From CAYRIY01 sp964424335 (GTDB lineage: Bacteria; Bacillota; Limnochordia; DTU080; RSA5), in contig CAYRIY010000032.1 in the NCBI GenBank assembly GCA_964424335.1, positions 1-31,563 of the forward strand: a stretch of 31,563 bases of DNA. Reading direction: 5' to 3'. Both the position numbers and the translations under genes were made by a program. The notes under the pieces are model-generated. The model made no database searches and was not told where the DNA came from. It saw only the letters and a list, made by a program, of their open reading frames with translations. Below, one piece after another: positions 23,525 through 31,150 of this stretch (position 1 is the stretch's first letter; each line of letters opens with the position of its first letter).

Positions 23525-24282
23525 TGTGGTGGAGGCAGTTTCTAAAAGAGTTGCGCGGGCACCGGGGCGAGATCTTGCTCTTGGTTGGCGCCCTCCTGGT
23601 CTGGACGGCGTTCTTGTACTCGAGAGTCGGTGTGTGGGAGCCTGAGCTCATCGTATTGATCTATTGGTTTCCGATGGGCTTTTTGCCCCTGTGGGCGATT
23701 TGGACGTCCGTTCAGCTTTACCGCCAGGAGTGGCGTGAGAACACGAGTTACCTCATGCTGAGCCTTCCCGTGAGGGCGTGGACGATCACGTCCGCCAAGC
23801 TTGCAATCGTAGCAGCGGGGATCCTTGGATTCTCGGCGCTGATCTTTGGCGGAGCCGCGCTCCTTACCGCACGGACGGGATTTTTCGCAAGGATTGTCGA
23901 TGTGTTTGAGATCGTGCCGCTCGATTGGATGATCAAGACCGGCCTGATCTTCTACGGAGCGATGATCTTTGGAATCCTCGTCGGGAGCTTGATCAGTCAA
24001 TTTGCGTACGTGTTTAGCCGCCTCTTCTCCCGGTTTCAGGGGCTGGCGATGGTCTGGACCTGGTTTCTAACGATCTGGTTGATGGGCGAGGCCGCGTGGT
24101 TTGGCCATAGGTTCCTCGGGTGGATGCCCGACTTGCGCCTACAGGCCTACTACGTGATGAACAACGTGCCCGGCACGCACGCCGTAGCCATTGAAACAGG
24201 CCCGATCTTGGCCGTGGCGCTCTTTCTCGCCGGCCTGTACTGGGTCCTCAACGTGACTGTAGAACGGGCGGTCGAGGTATGA
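23524..24282 (+). CDS. ABC transporter permease (ABC-2 type, six helices)
   Basis: This 252-residue membrane protein has about six hydrophobic helices, for example ILLLVGALLVWTAFLY, LAIVAAGILGFSALIFGGAA, TGLIFYGAMIFGILVGSLIS and ILAVALFLAGLYWVL. It contains the SYLMLSLPVRAWTIT stretch typical of ABC-2 permeases (LMLSLPV before a cytoplasmic loop). The start is the TAATG overlap with the ATPase gene. It forms the transporter together with the ATPase at 22823. Direction and substrate are unknown; export is more likely. Confidence 0.88.
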   Translation: MWWRQFLKELRGHRGEILLLVGALLVWTAFLYSRVGVWEPELIVLIYWFPMGFLPLWAIWTSVQLYRQEWRENTSYLMLSLPVRAWTITSAKLAIVAAGILGFSALIFGGAALLTARTGFFARIVDVFEIVPLDWMIKTGLIFYGAMIFGILVGSLISQFAYVFSRLFSRFQGLAMVWTWFLTIWLMGEAAWFGHRFLGWMPDLRLQAYYVMNNVPGTHAVAIETGPILAVALFLAGLYWVLNVTVERAVEV

Positions 24283-24337
24283 CGACGATGCGCCCCATGC
24301 AAAGGATTTACCATGCGGATGAATTGGGGGAAGTGGC

Positions 24338-25336
24338 ATGCAGACCAGGCGAATATTGATCGCTGGGTTCATCATCGTATCGGTTCTCGCAGCGTTTGAT
24401 TTCGTGCGGCCGACCTCGGGCACGTTCGGCGGGATATTCGACCAGGCGTTCATTAAGTTTGACCCTTCGGTCGGGACGACGATTCCGCCCAATTTTGAGG
24501 AGTCCCGGACGCTGCCGCCGTTAGCCATCGCGCAAGGTGAGCGGGTGGCGACCCATGGGACTGTAGGTAGCCTCAGGGTGGTCGAGTCCGAGTCGAGCGA
24601 GGCGACCGTGTCGTACACGGTCAAGGTTTGGGGGACGGGAGACGTTGCGGAGTTTGCCCGCAGCGTATCGGTCTCGTGGAAACGAGAGGACGGGGAAGCT
24701 CGCTTAGAGGTCGCGAGCCCGCAAGAGCTGCCGCGAGGAGTGCGCGCCGTTCAGATCGACGTCGAACTCGCCGTCCCGCAAGGCACGGACCTGTCGATCG
24801 ATCACCGGGGCAACCTGTCGGTGGGAGGTTTGAGCGGCGAACTTCGACTTCAGCACTTCGGCGGTCGAGCGGACATTCGCAACATGAGAGGACCCGTTTC
24901 GGCGTCGGGCCAATATGGATCGCTTGCGGTGGTCGGCGCCGAAGGTCCCGTCAATGTGAGCATTGTTGGCGGCGAAGTGATCGTGCGGGATGTCGCAGGA
25001 ACTGTCTCAGGCGATGTGAGGTTTGGAACCATCGAGGTGGATCAAGCGGAAGGGTTTGTCGACGTCGACATCCACATGGGCGCGGGAACCGTCGACCGGT
25101 TGCGAGGCGGGGCAGACCTAAGCGTGCAGTTCGGCGACCTCGAGGTGCGGCTCGCGCCCGAAGGCGGGTGGGACATTCAAGCCATCATCGACATGGGGGA
25201 ACTCGAGACGAACCTCAACCTCCAAAAGTCTCAATCCGGAACGGTCACCGAAATGTCCGGCGTCGTCGGCGACGGCCGCCATCCGCTCAAGATCGAGGTA
25301 AACCAAGGCGCGGCGACGCTCCTTGGCGCACGGTAA
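24338..25336 (+). CDS. DUF4097-type putative adhesin, membrane-anchored or exported
   Basis: This 332-residue protein has an N-terminal hydrophobic segment (RILIAGFIIVSVLAAF, about 5-20) that is either a signal or an anchor. It is followed by a long all-beta region with short repeating strands (LSVGGLSGELRLQHFGGRAD, GSLAVVGAEGPVNVSIVGGE, GDVRFGTIEVDQAEG), the beta-solenoid pattern of DUF4097. The ATG follows GGGGGAAG. It is 55 bp after the permease gene and before a terminator, so it is the last gene of the operon. DUF4097 proteins are often linked with envelope-stress regulators and ABC exporters; a direct function is not established. Confidence 0.82.
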   Translation: MQTRRILIAGFIIVSVLAAFDFVRPTSGTFGGIFDQAFIKFDPSVGTTIPPNFEESRTLPPLAIAQGERVATHGTVGSLRVVESESSEATVSYTVKVWGTGDVAEFARSVSVSWKREDGEARLEVASPQELPRGVRAVQIDVELAVPQGTDLSIDHRGNLSVGGLSGELRLQHFGGRADIRNMRGPVSASGQYGSLAVVGAEGPVNVSIVGGEVIVRDVAGTVSGDVRFGTIEVDQAEGFVDVDIHMGAGTVDRLRGGADLSVQFGDLEVRLAPEGGWDIQAIIDMGELETNLNLQKSQSGTVTEMSGVVGDGRHPLKIEVNQGAATLLGAR

Positions 25337-25342
25337 CGCATT

Positions 25343-25379
25343 AGCCCTCGGGACTGATCGCCCGGGGGCTTTTACTTTT
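25343..25379 (+). terminator. Rho-independent terminator of the ABC operon
   Basis: AGCCCTCGGG (25343-25352) pairs with CCCGGGGGCT (25361-25370) with one G-T wobble around an eight-base loop, followed by TTTTACTTTT. It is well placed seven bases after the DUF4097 stop. Confidence 0.88.
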
Positions 25380-25468
25380 CTCGCCGACACCGCATGGAGG
25401 TTTGGCGCACGGAAAGACCGAATGGGTGGACCGGTAGCCGACATCCAAGTGAGTCAGGAGTTGACCGG

Positions 25469-26902
25469 ATGCCAGTCGATTTCCTCCGTGTCGCAGCGAA
25501 CGTGACCCCGGCGCCGCGCCAACTTGCGTGGCAGCGCTTGGAGTTTACCGCGTTCATTCACTTCACCGTCAATACGTTCACCGATCGGGAATGGGGAGAC
25601 GGCACGGAAGATCCCGCGATTTTCAACCCCACGGAGTTTGACGCTCGCCAATGGGTGGGCGTTTGCAAAGACGCCGGCATCAACGGCTTGATTCTTACCG
25701 CGAAGCATCACGATGGGTTTTGCCTATGGCCGAGTCGCTATACGGATCACTCCGTCAAGAGCAGTCCGTGGCGGGGCGGAAAGGGCGACGTCGTGCGTGA
25801 AGTCGCCGACGCCTGCCGCGAGGCAGGACTCAAATTTGGGATCTACCTTTCGCCGTGGGACCGCCACGAGCAAACCTACGGCACCGATGCGTACAATGAG
25901 TTTTTTAAGGCGCAGCTTAGGGAGTTGCTCACCGGCTATGGCCCCCTGTACTGCGTCTGGTTCGACGGAGCGTGCGGCGAAGGGCCAAACGGCAAGCGCC
26001 AGGTGTACGATTGGGATGGCTACTACCAAGTGATCAGGGAGTTGCAGCCGGACGCCGTCATCTCCGTGTGCGGTCCCGACGTGCGCTGGTGCGGGAACGA
26101 GGCGGGCCGGACGCGAAAGAGCGAGTGGAGCGTCGTACCGGCCTCGCTTCAAGACAACGAAAAGATCGCGAGCGAGTCGCAAAAGGAAGAGGGATACGAG
26201 TTTTCCCAAGCCTTAACGAGCAGCGACGAGGACCTCGGCAGCCGCGAGCGTATCAAGCACGCGCCCAAGCTCGTCTGGTACCCGGCGGAAGTGAACACGT
26301 CCATTCGTCCGGGATGGTTTTACCACGCTCACGAGGACGACAAGGTGAAGTCGCTCGAGGAGTTGCTGCAAATCTACTACGGCTCGGTTGGTGGCAACGC
26401 AGTCTTTTTGCTCAACGTTCCTCCGGACCGGCGGGGACTGATCCACGAGGCCGACGCAAGACGGGCAAGGGAGCTCGGCCAGGTGCTCCGTGAAACGTTC
26501 GCGACGGACTACGCAGCGGGGGCGCGGGTAATCGCGTCCGAGAGCAGGGATCCGGAGCGCCTCTTTGCCGCTAATCACGTCATTGACGGGCGAGACGACA
26601 AGTATTGGATGCCGCGGGAAGGGACGGAATCGGCCGTCGTCGAGCTGGTTTTGCCGGAGGAGCGGGCGTTTAACGTCGTCATGCTCCAGGAATACATCCA
26701 AGTGGGCCAGCGCGTCGAGCGCTTTGCCGTGGAGATTTGGGACGGCGGGGCGTGGCGCACGTGGGCCGAGTCGACGACGATCGGGTACAAACGCCTGCTC
26801 CGAGGCGAGATGACCAAGACGAGCAGGGTGCGCGTCGTGATTTTCGAGTCGCGCCTATGTCCGACGCTGATGCGCGTGGGGCTCTTTTGCTCTCCCGTAT
26901 GA
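25469..26902 (+). CDS. GH29 alpha-L-fucosidase with a discoidin-like C-terminal domain
   Basis: This 477-residue enzyme is predicted to remove alpha-linked L-fucose. The (beta/alpha)8 domain covers about residues 15-345, with FTAFIHFTVNTFTDREWGDG, the family motif AKHHDGFCLWPS (78-89) and the nucleophile D166 in YCVWFDGACGEG. HAPKLVWYPAEVNTSIRPGW follows later. Residues about 355-477 resemble an F5/8-type (discoidin) beta-sandwich (HVIDGRDDKYWMP, ERFAVEIWDGGAW). There is no signal peptide, so it should act inside the cell on imported oligosaccharides. The ATG at 25469 has AGGAG eight bases ahead. It stands alone after the terminator at 25343. Confidence 0.93.
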   Translation: MPVDFLRVAANVTPAPRQLAWQRLEFTAFIHFTVNTFTDREWGDGTEDPAIFNPTEFDARQWVGVCKDAGINGLILTAKHHDGFCLWPSRYTDHSVKSSPWRGGKGDVVREVADACREAGLKFGIYLSPWDRHEQTYGTDAYNEFFKAQLRELLTGYGPLYCVWFDGACGEGPNGKRQVYDWDGYYQVIRELQPDAVISVCGPDVRWCGNEAGRTRKSEWSVVPASLQDNEKIASESQKEEGYEFSQALTSSDEDLGSRERIKHAPKLVWYPAEVNTSIRPGWFYHAHEDDKVKSLEELLQIYYGSVGGNAVFLLNVPPDRRGLIHEADARRARELGQVLRETFATDYAAGARVIASESRDPERLFAANHVIDGRDDKYWMPREGTESAVVELVLPEERAFNVVMLQEYIQVGQRVERFAVEIWDGGAWRTWAESTTIGYKRLLRGEMTKTSRVRVVIFESRLCPTLMRVGLFCSPV

Positions 26903-26934
26903 CGGCCCGGTGAAGGATATGCCAACCGGGCGTC
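26901..26934 (+). terminator. Hairpin overlapping the fucosidase stop
   Basis: GCCCGGT (26905-26911) pairs with ACCGGGC (26925-26931), extended by GAC/GTC across a bulged G. It overlaps the TGA of the fucosidase gene. No T run follows, so intrinsic termination is doubtful. Confidence 0.35.
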
Positions 26935-27022
26935 CAAATTCACCCGCGAGCGCTTATTTAGAAAAATGAAAGACCGGTGCTGTGGACTAGAGACTTCATC
27001 TTGAGAAAGGATCCGAAGAGGA

Positions 27023-30000
27023 TTGCTGTACCGCCTGCAACTTCTTGGGCGTCCTTCCTTGATAAGGGGGGATGTCCCGACGCCGATCTCGTCTCGAAAA
27101 GGGATGGCGCTCCTCATCTATTTGGCCGCCCACCCAAGGGAGGACTTTCCCCGCTCGCACCTGTGCGCGCTGCTGTGGAGCGACCAGAGTGGGATCGGCG
27201 CCCGCCGCAACTTCAACACTATGTTGTCGCGGCTTCGCCACGAGATTCCCGTATGGCCTGTACGCAGCGAGCAAGATCGATTGGGCTGGGACCGATCGGC
27301 CGATGTCGCCGTGGATCTTGCGGAGGTGGAAGAGCGGGCCTCGTCCTTGTTTGATTTCAAGGTCGGTGAAGCGAACTCCGACCACGATGGAACGATCAAA
27401 GGCGGAGCCCGCGGTGGGCAGGCAAAGCTCTCATTACAAACGTTGCGAGAGCTTGCGGAGGCGTTCCAAGGGAGCTTTTGCGAAGGTTTTTACTGCGGCA
27501 GTAACGCGTTTGAGGAGTGGCTGGAGCAGGAGCGCTCAACTTGGGAGGTCCGGGCGCTTACGATCTTTCGTGAACTCGTCGCGCTCGAGGCGGCCGATGA
27601 ACGTTGGGACAGGGTGCTTGCCTACAGCCGTCGCGCCCTTGCGATCGACTATTTTCAGGAGTCCTTCCACCGCTGGCTGATGACCGCGCACTCGATCATG
27701 GGCGATCGCACCTTGGCGATCGCGCACTACGAGGAGCTTTGCAATACCTTGATGCGCGAGCTTGACGCCGAGCCTGATCCTGCGACGACCGCACTTGTGA
27801 ATCGGATCAAGTCCCAACCTGAGATGGCGCCGCCGATCCGCCGCCCCGATCCGGAGCCCACGGCGCTGCCAGCCGCGGTATCTTTTCGTCTGGCTACGTC
27901 CTCGATGCCCTTGGTTGGGCGCGCCTCTCTGCTAAATGAGGTGCTGGGCTCGCTTGCTCCACAAGAGATCGGAGAAGGCGCCTTTGTGTTGCTCCACGGA
28001 GAGGCGGGGATCGGCAAAACCCGACTGGTCGAGGAGGCGCTCAGGGCGATCCTGCAGCCGGAAGGTTCAAGACGGTTGGCAAAACCTTTCGGGGCCGTGT
28101 TGGTGGGGCACTGCGCTCCATATGGAGAGGATTTGTCGTACGCCCCCATCGTGGAGTGCATCACGCGGTACCTTGGGCAAGTGGATCCGGCAAGTATCGA
28201 CCTCTCGGACGTCTGGTGGCGACAACTCGCCCGTTTGGCGCCCGACATCGCTCTCGATTCGCAGATTGCAACACCCGCGCCCGTGCAGGAGTCACAAGGC
28301 CCGGCGGAGGATCGTCTAGGGCTGCTCCAGGCGATCTCACGCTTTATAGGGGCTCTGCCCCCGCCGGTCTTGATCGTCGTCGAGGATCTGCACTGGGCTG
28401 ACAATGCCACTTTGGAGGTTCTCTCATTTCTGCTCGGTCCGCGCCACGTCGGCCCCCATCCGACGATCCTGGCTACGTCCCGAGGCGACAGTTTCTCGCC
28501 TCAATTCAACGAGACGCTCATCGCCCTGGAGCGAGCCGGCAGAGCGGTCCGCTTTGCGCTGGGTCCGCTTTCGCCAGGCGAGACTCGTGAGTTGGTCGTC
28601 CACGCGGCCAAAGGAGCAGACCTACCGTTAGCACAAAGGATTCACGATGAAACGGGCGGCAATCCCCTATACGTGATTGAACTCGTGCGGTTTTTGTGTG
28701 AGGGAAATCGCCTTTCGGAGGAGACGGCGACCTTGGGCCGCCTGCCGATCCCTCCGACCGTGGAGCGAGTAGTTGCGGGGCGCCTCTCGGGTCTTGCGCC
28801 CGAGGCCGGGGACGTGCTCTTGGCCGCGTCGATCTTTCCGAGAGGGGTAACTTTTTCGCGGCTGCTTTCCGTGTCCGGCCTCACCGAAGACCAGGCGCTA
28901 AAGGGATTTGAAGCCCTGAGCCGATCGGGGTTCGTGCATTGCGCCGGTGAGGGCCGCATCGCTTTCAATCACGAGATCGTGCGGCGGGCCGTGGCAAAGA
29001 GCATGAGCGGACTGCGCCGGATCACGTTGCACCGGAGGGCCTTTCATCTGTTGGCTGGCGAGGCGGAGGGCGCTGCCGCAGGATCGATTGTCGACCAGTT
29101 GGCTTATCATGCCCGTGAGGGCGAGCTGTGGAACGAGGCCGTAAGCTGGTACCAAGAATCGGCCCGAATGGCAGAGGCTGTGTTTGCTTACTCGACCGCC
29201 TGCAGGCGTTTGGATCAGGCTCTTGCATGCCTCGAAAAGTCGGGGGCCGGGCCAAATCAACTCGAGACGGAACTCCGCCTGCGGGCTTGGCGCCTTCGCC
29301 TTGGCTATTGGTTTGATCCTGGCCGCGACGAGTCGTGGCGCGACGCGCTCGAGGAGGAGGGCCAGGCGACCGTCGCTGGGCAGATCCCCGAAGTGTTGCT
29401 GGCCAGGGCCGAGACTCTGTACTTACAAGGGAACATGAGTAAGGCCGAGCCGATCTTGCGGCGCGTGCTCGAACTAATTGGGCCTTCGGGAAACCCGGAG
29501 CTGCGCGGATACGCAATAGGGGGCATCGGCGCAGTGCAGATGTTCCAGGGCGATCTCCGTCAGGCCATCGATGCGTTTACCGAATCGTCCGCGCTTACGG
29601 AGACAGCGTCGCGGCGATTGCCCGGAAAAAGTGCGCGGCTTGCACGGGCGGCATGCTACGTCCTCACCGGAAAGTTTGCCCAAGCCGAATCGGAAATCGA
29701 AAAGCTCGCTTCAACGGAAACAGTCAGCAAGGACCTATCGCAGGCGGCATACCTCCACGCCACCGAAGCGATGGCGTGCTATCTCCAAGGTCGTTGGGAT
29801 CGAGCGATCGCTGCCGCTCGGTTGGGTATGGAGGAGGCGCGCACCGCCGGGCACCTTCACAACGAATACTACGCCAGCATTTGGCTGGGAGCGGCTCTTG
29901 CGGAATCAGGGGAAGTGGAGGCGGGGCTCGAGGCCTTGGATCGGTCCGCCAATCTCGCCGACGTCGCGCACACGTGGATCATGCTGGATTGGGTCCATGC

Positions 30001-30295
30001 CTTTCGCGGCTTTGCCTACCTTCGCTCCGGCGTTCACGGGAGGGCAAAAGAGGCCGCAGCCGAAGGTTTGCGGTTAGCGGAGCGGTACGGCTTTAAGCTG
30101 GGTATTGGACTGTGCACCGAGGCGCTCGGCCGCGTGGCGCTAGAGCGCGGCGACCGCACCGGTGCGGAGGAGATGCTGCGTCAGGCGCTGCGCCTGTATT
30201 CGTCGATCGGCGCCCGGCCCTACTTCGATCGATGCCGCAACTTTCTGATCGACTTCTTTCCCCACTCCTGTAATCGAAATGTAACGCTCATGTAA
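27023..30295 (+). CDS. SARP-type regulator: winged helix, BTAD, AAA ATPase, TPR repeats
   Basis: This 1090-residue STAND-class regulator starts with a winged helix (residues 1-100, MLYRLQLLGRPSLIRGDVPT, then NFNTMLSRLRHEI). The BTAD follows at about 140-265 (FQGSFCEGFYCGSNAFEEWL, RELDAEPDPAT). The AAA_16-type ATPase (about 295-640) has P-loop GEAGIGKT (326-333) and Walker B VLIVVEDLHWAD (around 450). TPR-like helices run to the end. There is no C-terminal LuxR HTH, so DNA binding must come from the N-terminus. The start is uncertain: the TTG at 27023 gives the expected first beta strand, but AAGAGG is only one base before it. The last codons and stop (30269-30295) carry TGTAA repeats that look like a SARP operator for the next gene, suggesting a regulator-target pair. 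Confidence 0.9.
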   Translation: MLYRLQLLGRPSLIRGDVPTPISSRKGMALLIYLAAHPREDFPRSHLCALLWSDQSGIGARRNFNTMLSRLRHEIPVWPVRSEQDRLGWDRSADVAVDLAEVEERASSLFDFKVGEANSDHDGTIKGGARGGQAKLSLQTLRELAEAFQGSFCEGFYCGSNAFEEWLEQERSTWEVRALTIFRELVALEAADERWDRVLAYSRRALAIDYFQESFHRWLMTAHSIMGDRTLAIAHYEELCNTLMRELDAEPDPATTALVNRIKSQPEMAPPIRRPDPEPTALPAAVSFRLATSSMPLVGRASLLNEVLGSLAPQEIGEGAFVLLHGEAGIGKTRLVEEALRAILQPEGSRRLAKPFGAVLVGHCAPYGEDLSYAPIVECITRYLGQVDPASIDLSDVWWRQLARLAPDIALDSQIATPAPVQESQGPAEDRLGLLQAISRFIGALPPPVLIVVEDLHWADNATLEVLSFLLGPRHVGPHPTILATSRGDSFSPQFNETLIALERAGRAVRFALGPLSPGETRELVVHAAKGADLPLAQRIHDETGGNPLYVIELVRFLCEGNRLSEETATLGRLPIPPTVERVVAGRLSGLAPEAGDVLLAASIFPRGVTFSRLLSVSGLTEDQALKGFEALSRSGFVHCAGEGRIAFNHEIVRRAVAKSMSGLRRITLHRRAFHLLAGEAEGAAAGSIVDQLAYHAREGELWNEAVSWYQESARMAEAVFAYSTACRRLDQALACLEKSGAGPNQLETELRLRAWRLRLGYWFDPGRDESWRDALEEEGQATVAGQIPEVLLARAETLYLQGNMSKAEPILRRVLELIGPSGNPELRGYAIGGIGAVQMFQGDLRQAIDAFTESSALTETASRRLPGKSARLARAACYVLTGKFAQAESEIEKLASTETVSKDLSQAAYLHATEAMACYLQGRWDRAIAAARLGMEEARTAGHLHNEYYASIWLGAALAESGEVEAGLEALDRSANLADVAHTWIMLDWVHAFRGFAYLRSGVHGRAKEAAAEGLRLAERYGFKLGIGLCTEALGRVALERGDRTGAEEMLRQALRLYSSIGARPYFDRCRNFLIDFFPHSCNRNVTLM

Positions 30296-30312
30296 TTTCA
30301 CCTCGGTACAAT
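30269..30312 (+). promoter_or_regulatory. SARP-type promoter: three TGTAA repeats, 11-bp period, plus -10
   Basis: TGTAA occurs at 30269-30273, 30280-30284 and 30291-30295, an exact 11-bp period, and TACAAT (-10) lies at 30307-30312. SARP activators bind heptamer direct repeats spaced 11 or 22 bp just upstream of the -10 box, replacing the -35. The array lies inside the last nine codons of the SARP-type gene, and its stop codon is part of the third repeat. The predicted start is near 30319. Confidence 0.7.
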
Positions 30313-30320
30313 TTCATTCA

Positions 30321-30413
30321 ACGGACCTCTTTAGTATCGGCGCTGACTCCGCGGCGAAATCCGCTAAATTCGCGCCGTGAGCTGCCGGGCGGACTATATT
30401 CAGCCAGGTCCGT
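30321..30413 (+). promoter_or_regulatory. Structured 5' leader, predicted three-way junction
   Basis: ACGGACCT (30321-30328) pairs perfectly with 30406-30413 and closes the domain. Inside, CGGCGC (30338-30343) pairs with GCGCCG (30372-30377), capped by GCGG/CCGC (30351-30354 with 30361-30364). GCTG (30381-30384) pairs with CAGC (30401-30404). The outer helix begins at the predicted start and ends 23 bases before the AGGAGGG SD. It fits no riboswitch I recognise and could control stability or translation of the secreted protein. Confidence 0.4.
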
Positions 30414-30448
30414 ACGCCCTGAGGACATTCATGCTAGGAGGGACAAGA

Positions 30449-30889
30449 ATGACACGGATAGGGGCCAGGCTTGCGATTGTGGCGTACTTTTTGTTTGTGG
30501 CTACGCAACCGGAGGCCGCTGCGTTTACCAATACTTGGGATGGATCTGGAGTTACGTCACCTCCCATTTGGATTGTCAACGACGCCTCCGACACCTGGGA
30601 CATCAAAGTGTGGTCATACAATGGCGAATCTTCGAGCACGTTTCTCTCGTGCCAGACGCTCGACCGGAGCGCCGAGCGTTTAAGGGAGATCGAGCGTAGA
30701 GTGGAGAGCAGCGAATTCGCCAAGCTCTCCCGAAATCACTGTGGAAACTATACAACTGTATGGTTTTGGTTTCGTCTTTGGAATCGGGATACGGGCGAAT
30801 CTTTCGATTACTTGACGGATTACTTGCCGGCTAGGTGGGGCGCCACGTGGACGTGGGATGGCCGTAGCTGGGCCTGCAGCAAGTGTTAG
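30449..30889 (+). CDS. Small secreted cysteine-containing protein, unknown family
   Basis: This 146-residue protein has a signal peptide (MTRIGARLAIVAYFLFVATQ, likely cut after PEAAA at about 25) and a mature part of about 120 residues. The mature part is rich in tryptophan and carries four cysteines (C68, C98, C143, C146) that could form two disulfides. No family is recognised; the Trp-rich mature sequence (WIVNDASDTWDIKVW, TTVWFWFRLWNRDTGESFDY) suggests a compact beta protein. ATG 30449 has AGGAGGG six bases ahead. It sits directly after the SARP-type regulator under a SARP-style promoter and structured leader, so it is probably that regulator's target. Its role is unknown. Confidence 0.75.
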   Translation: MTRIGARLAIVAYFLFVATQPEAAAFTNTWDGSGVTSPPIWIVNDASDTWDIKVWSYNGESSSTFLSCQTLDRSAERLREIERRVESSEFAKLSRNHCGNYTTVWFWFRLWNRDTGESFDYLTDYLPARWGATWTWDGRSWACSKC

Positions 30890-30994
30890 TCACGCGAGTC
30901 GGACTTGAGCCGGCGCCTTGCGCTGTAACTCTGAACGCGATCAGGAGATTGATCTGAAGTTAAGCGAACTTGTGCCTAGGGAAGGGTAATCGAA

Positions 30995-31037
30995 GCCCGC
31001 TCGTCGCCGAATCTCACGCGACGGGCGGGGTTTTTTT
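30995..31037 (+). terminator. Rho-independent terminator before atpD
   Basis: GCCCGCTCGTCGC (30995-31007) pairs with GCGACGGGCGGGG (31018-31030) over almost all 13 positions (one G-T wobble, terminal mismatch), followed by T7 (31031-31037). It ends the secreted-protein transcript and isolates the ATPase operon. Confidence 0.85.
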
Positions 31038-31150
31038 GCATACGGACGAGGTAGCGTCTTCGGCGGTATTGGGCGCCCCACGATTTCTGATGCGAGATCC
31101 CGAAATCGTCACGACAGGACTGGTCAAAGGCGCGTGGAAGAAGTTTAACC

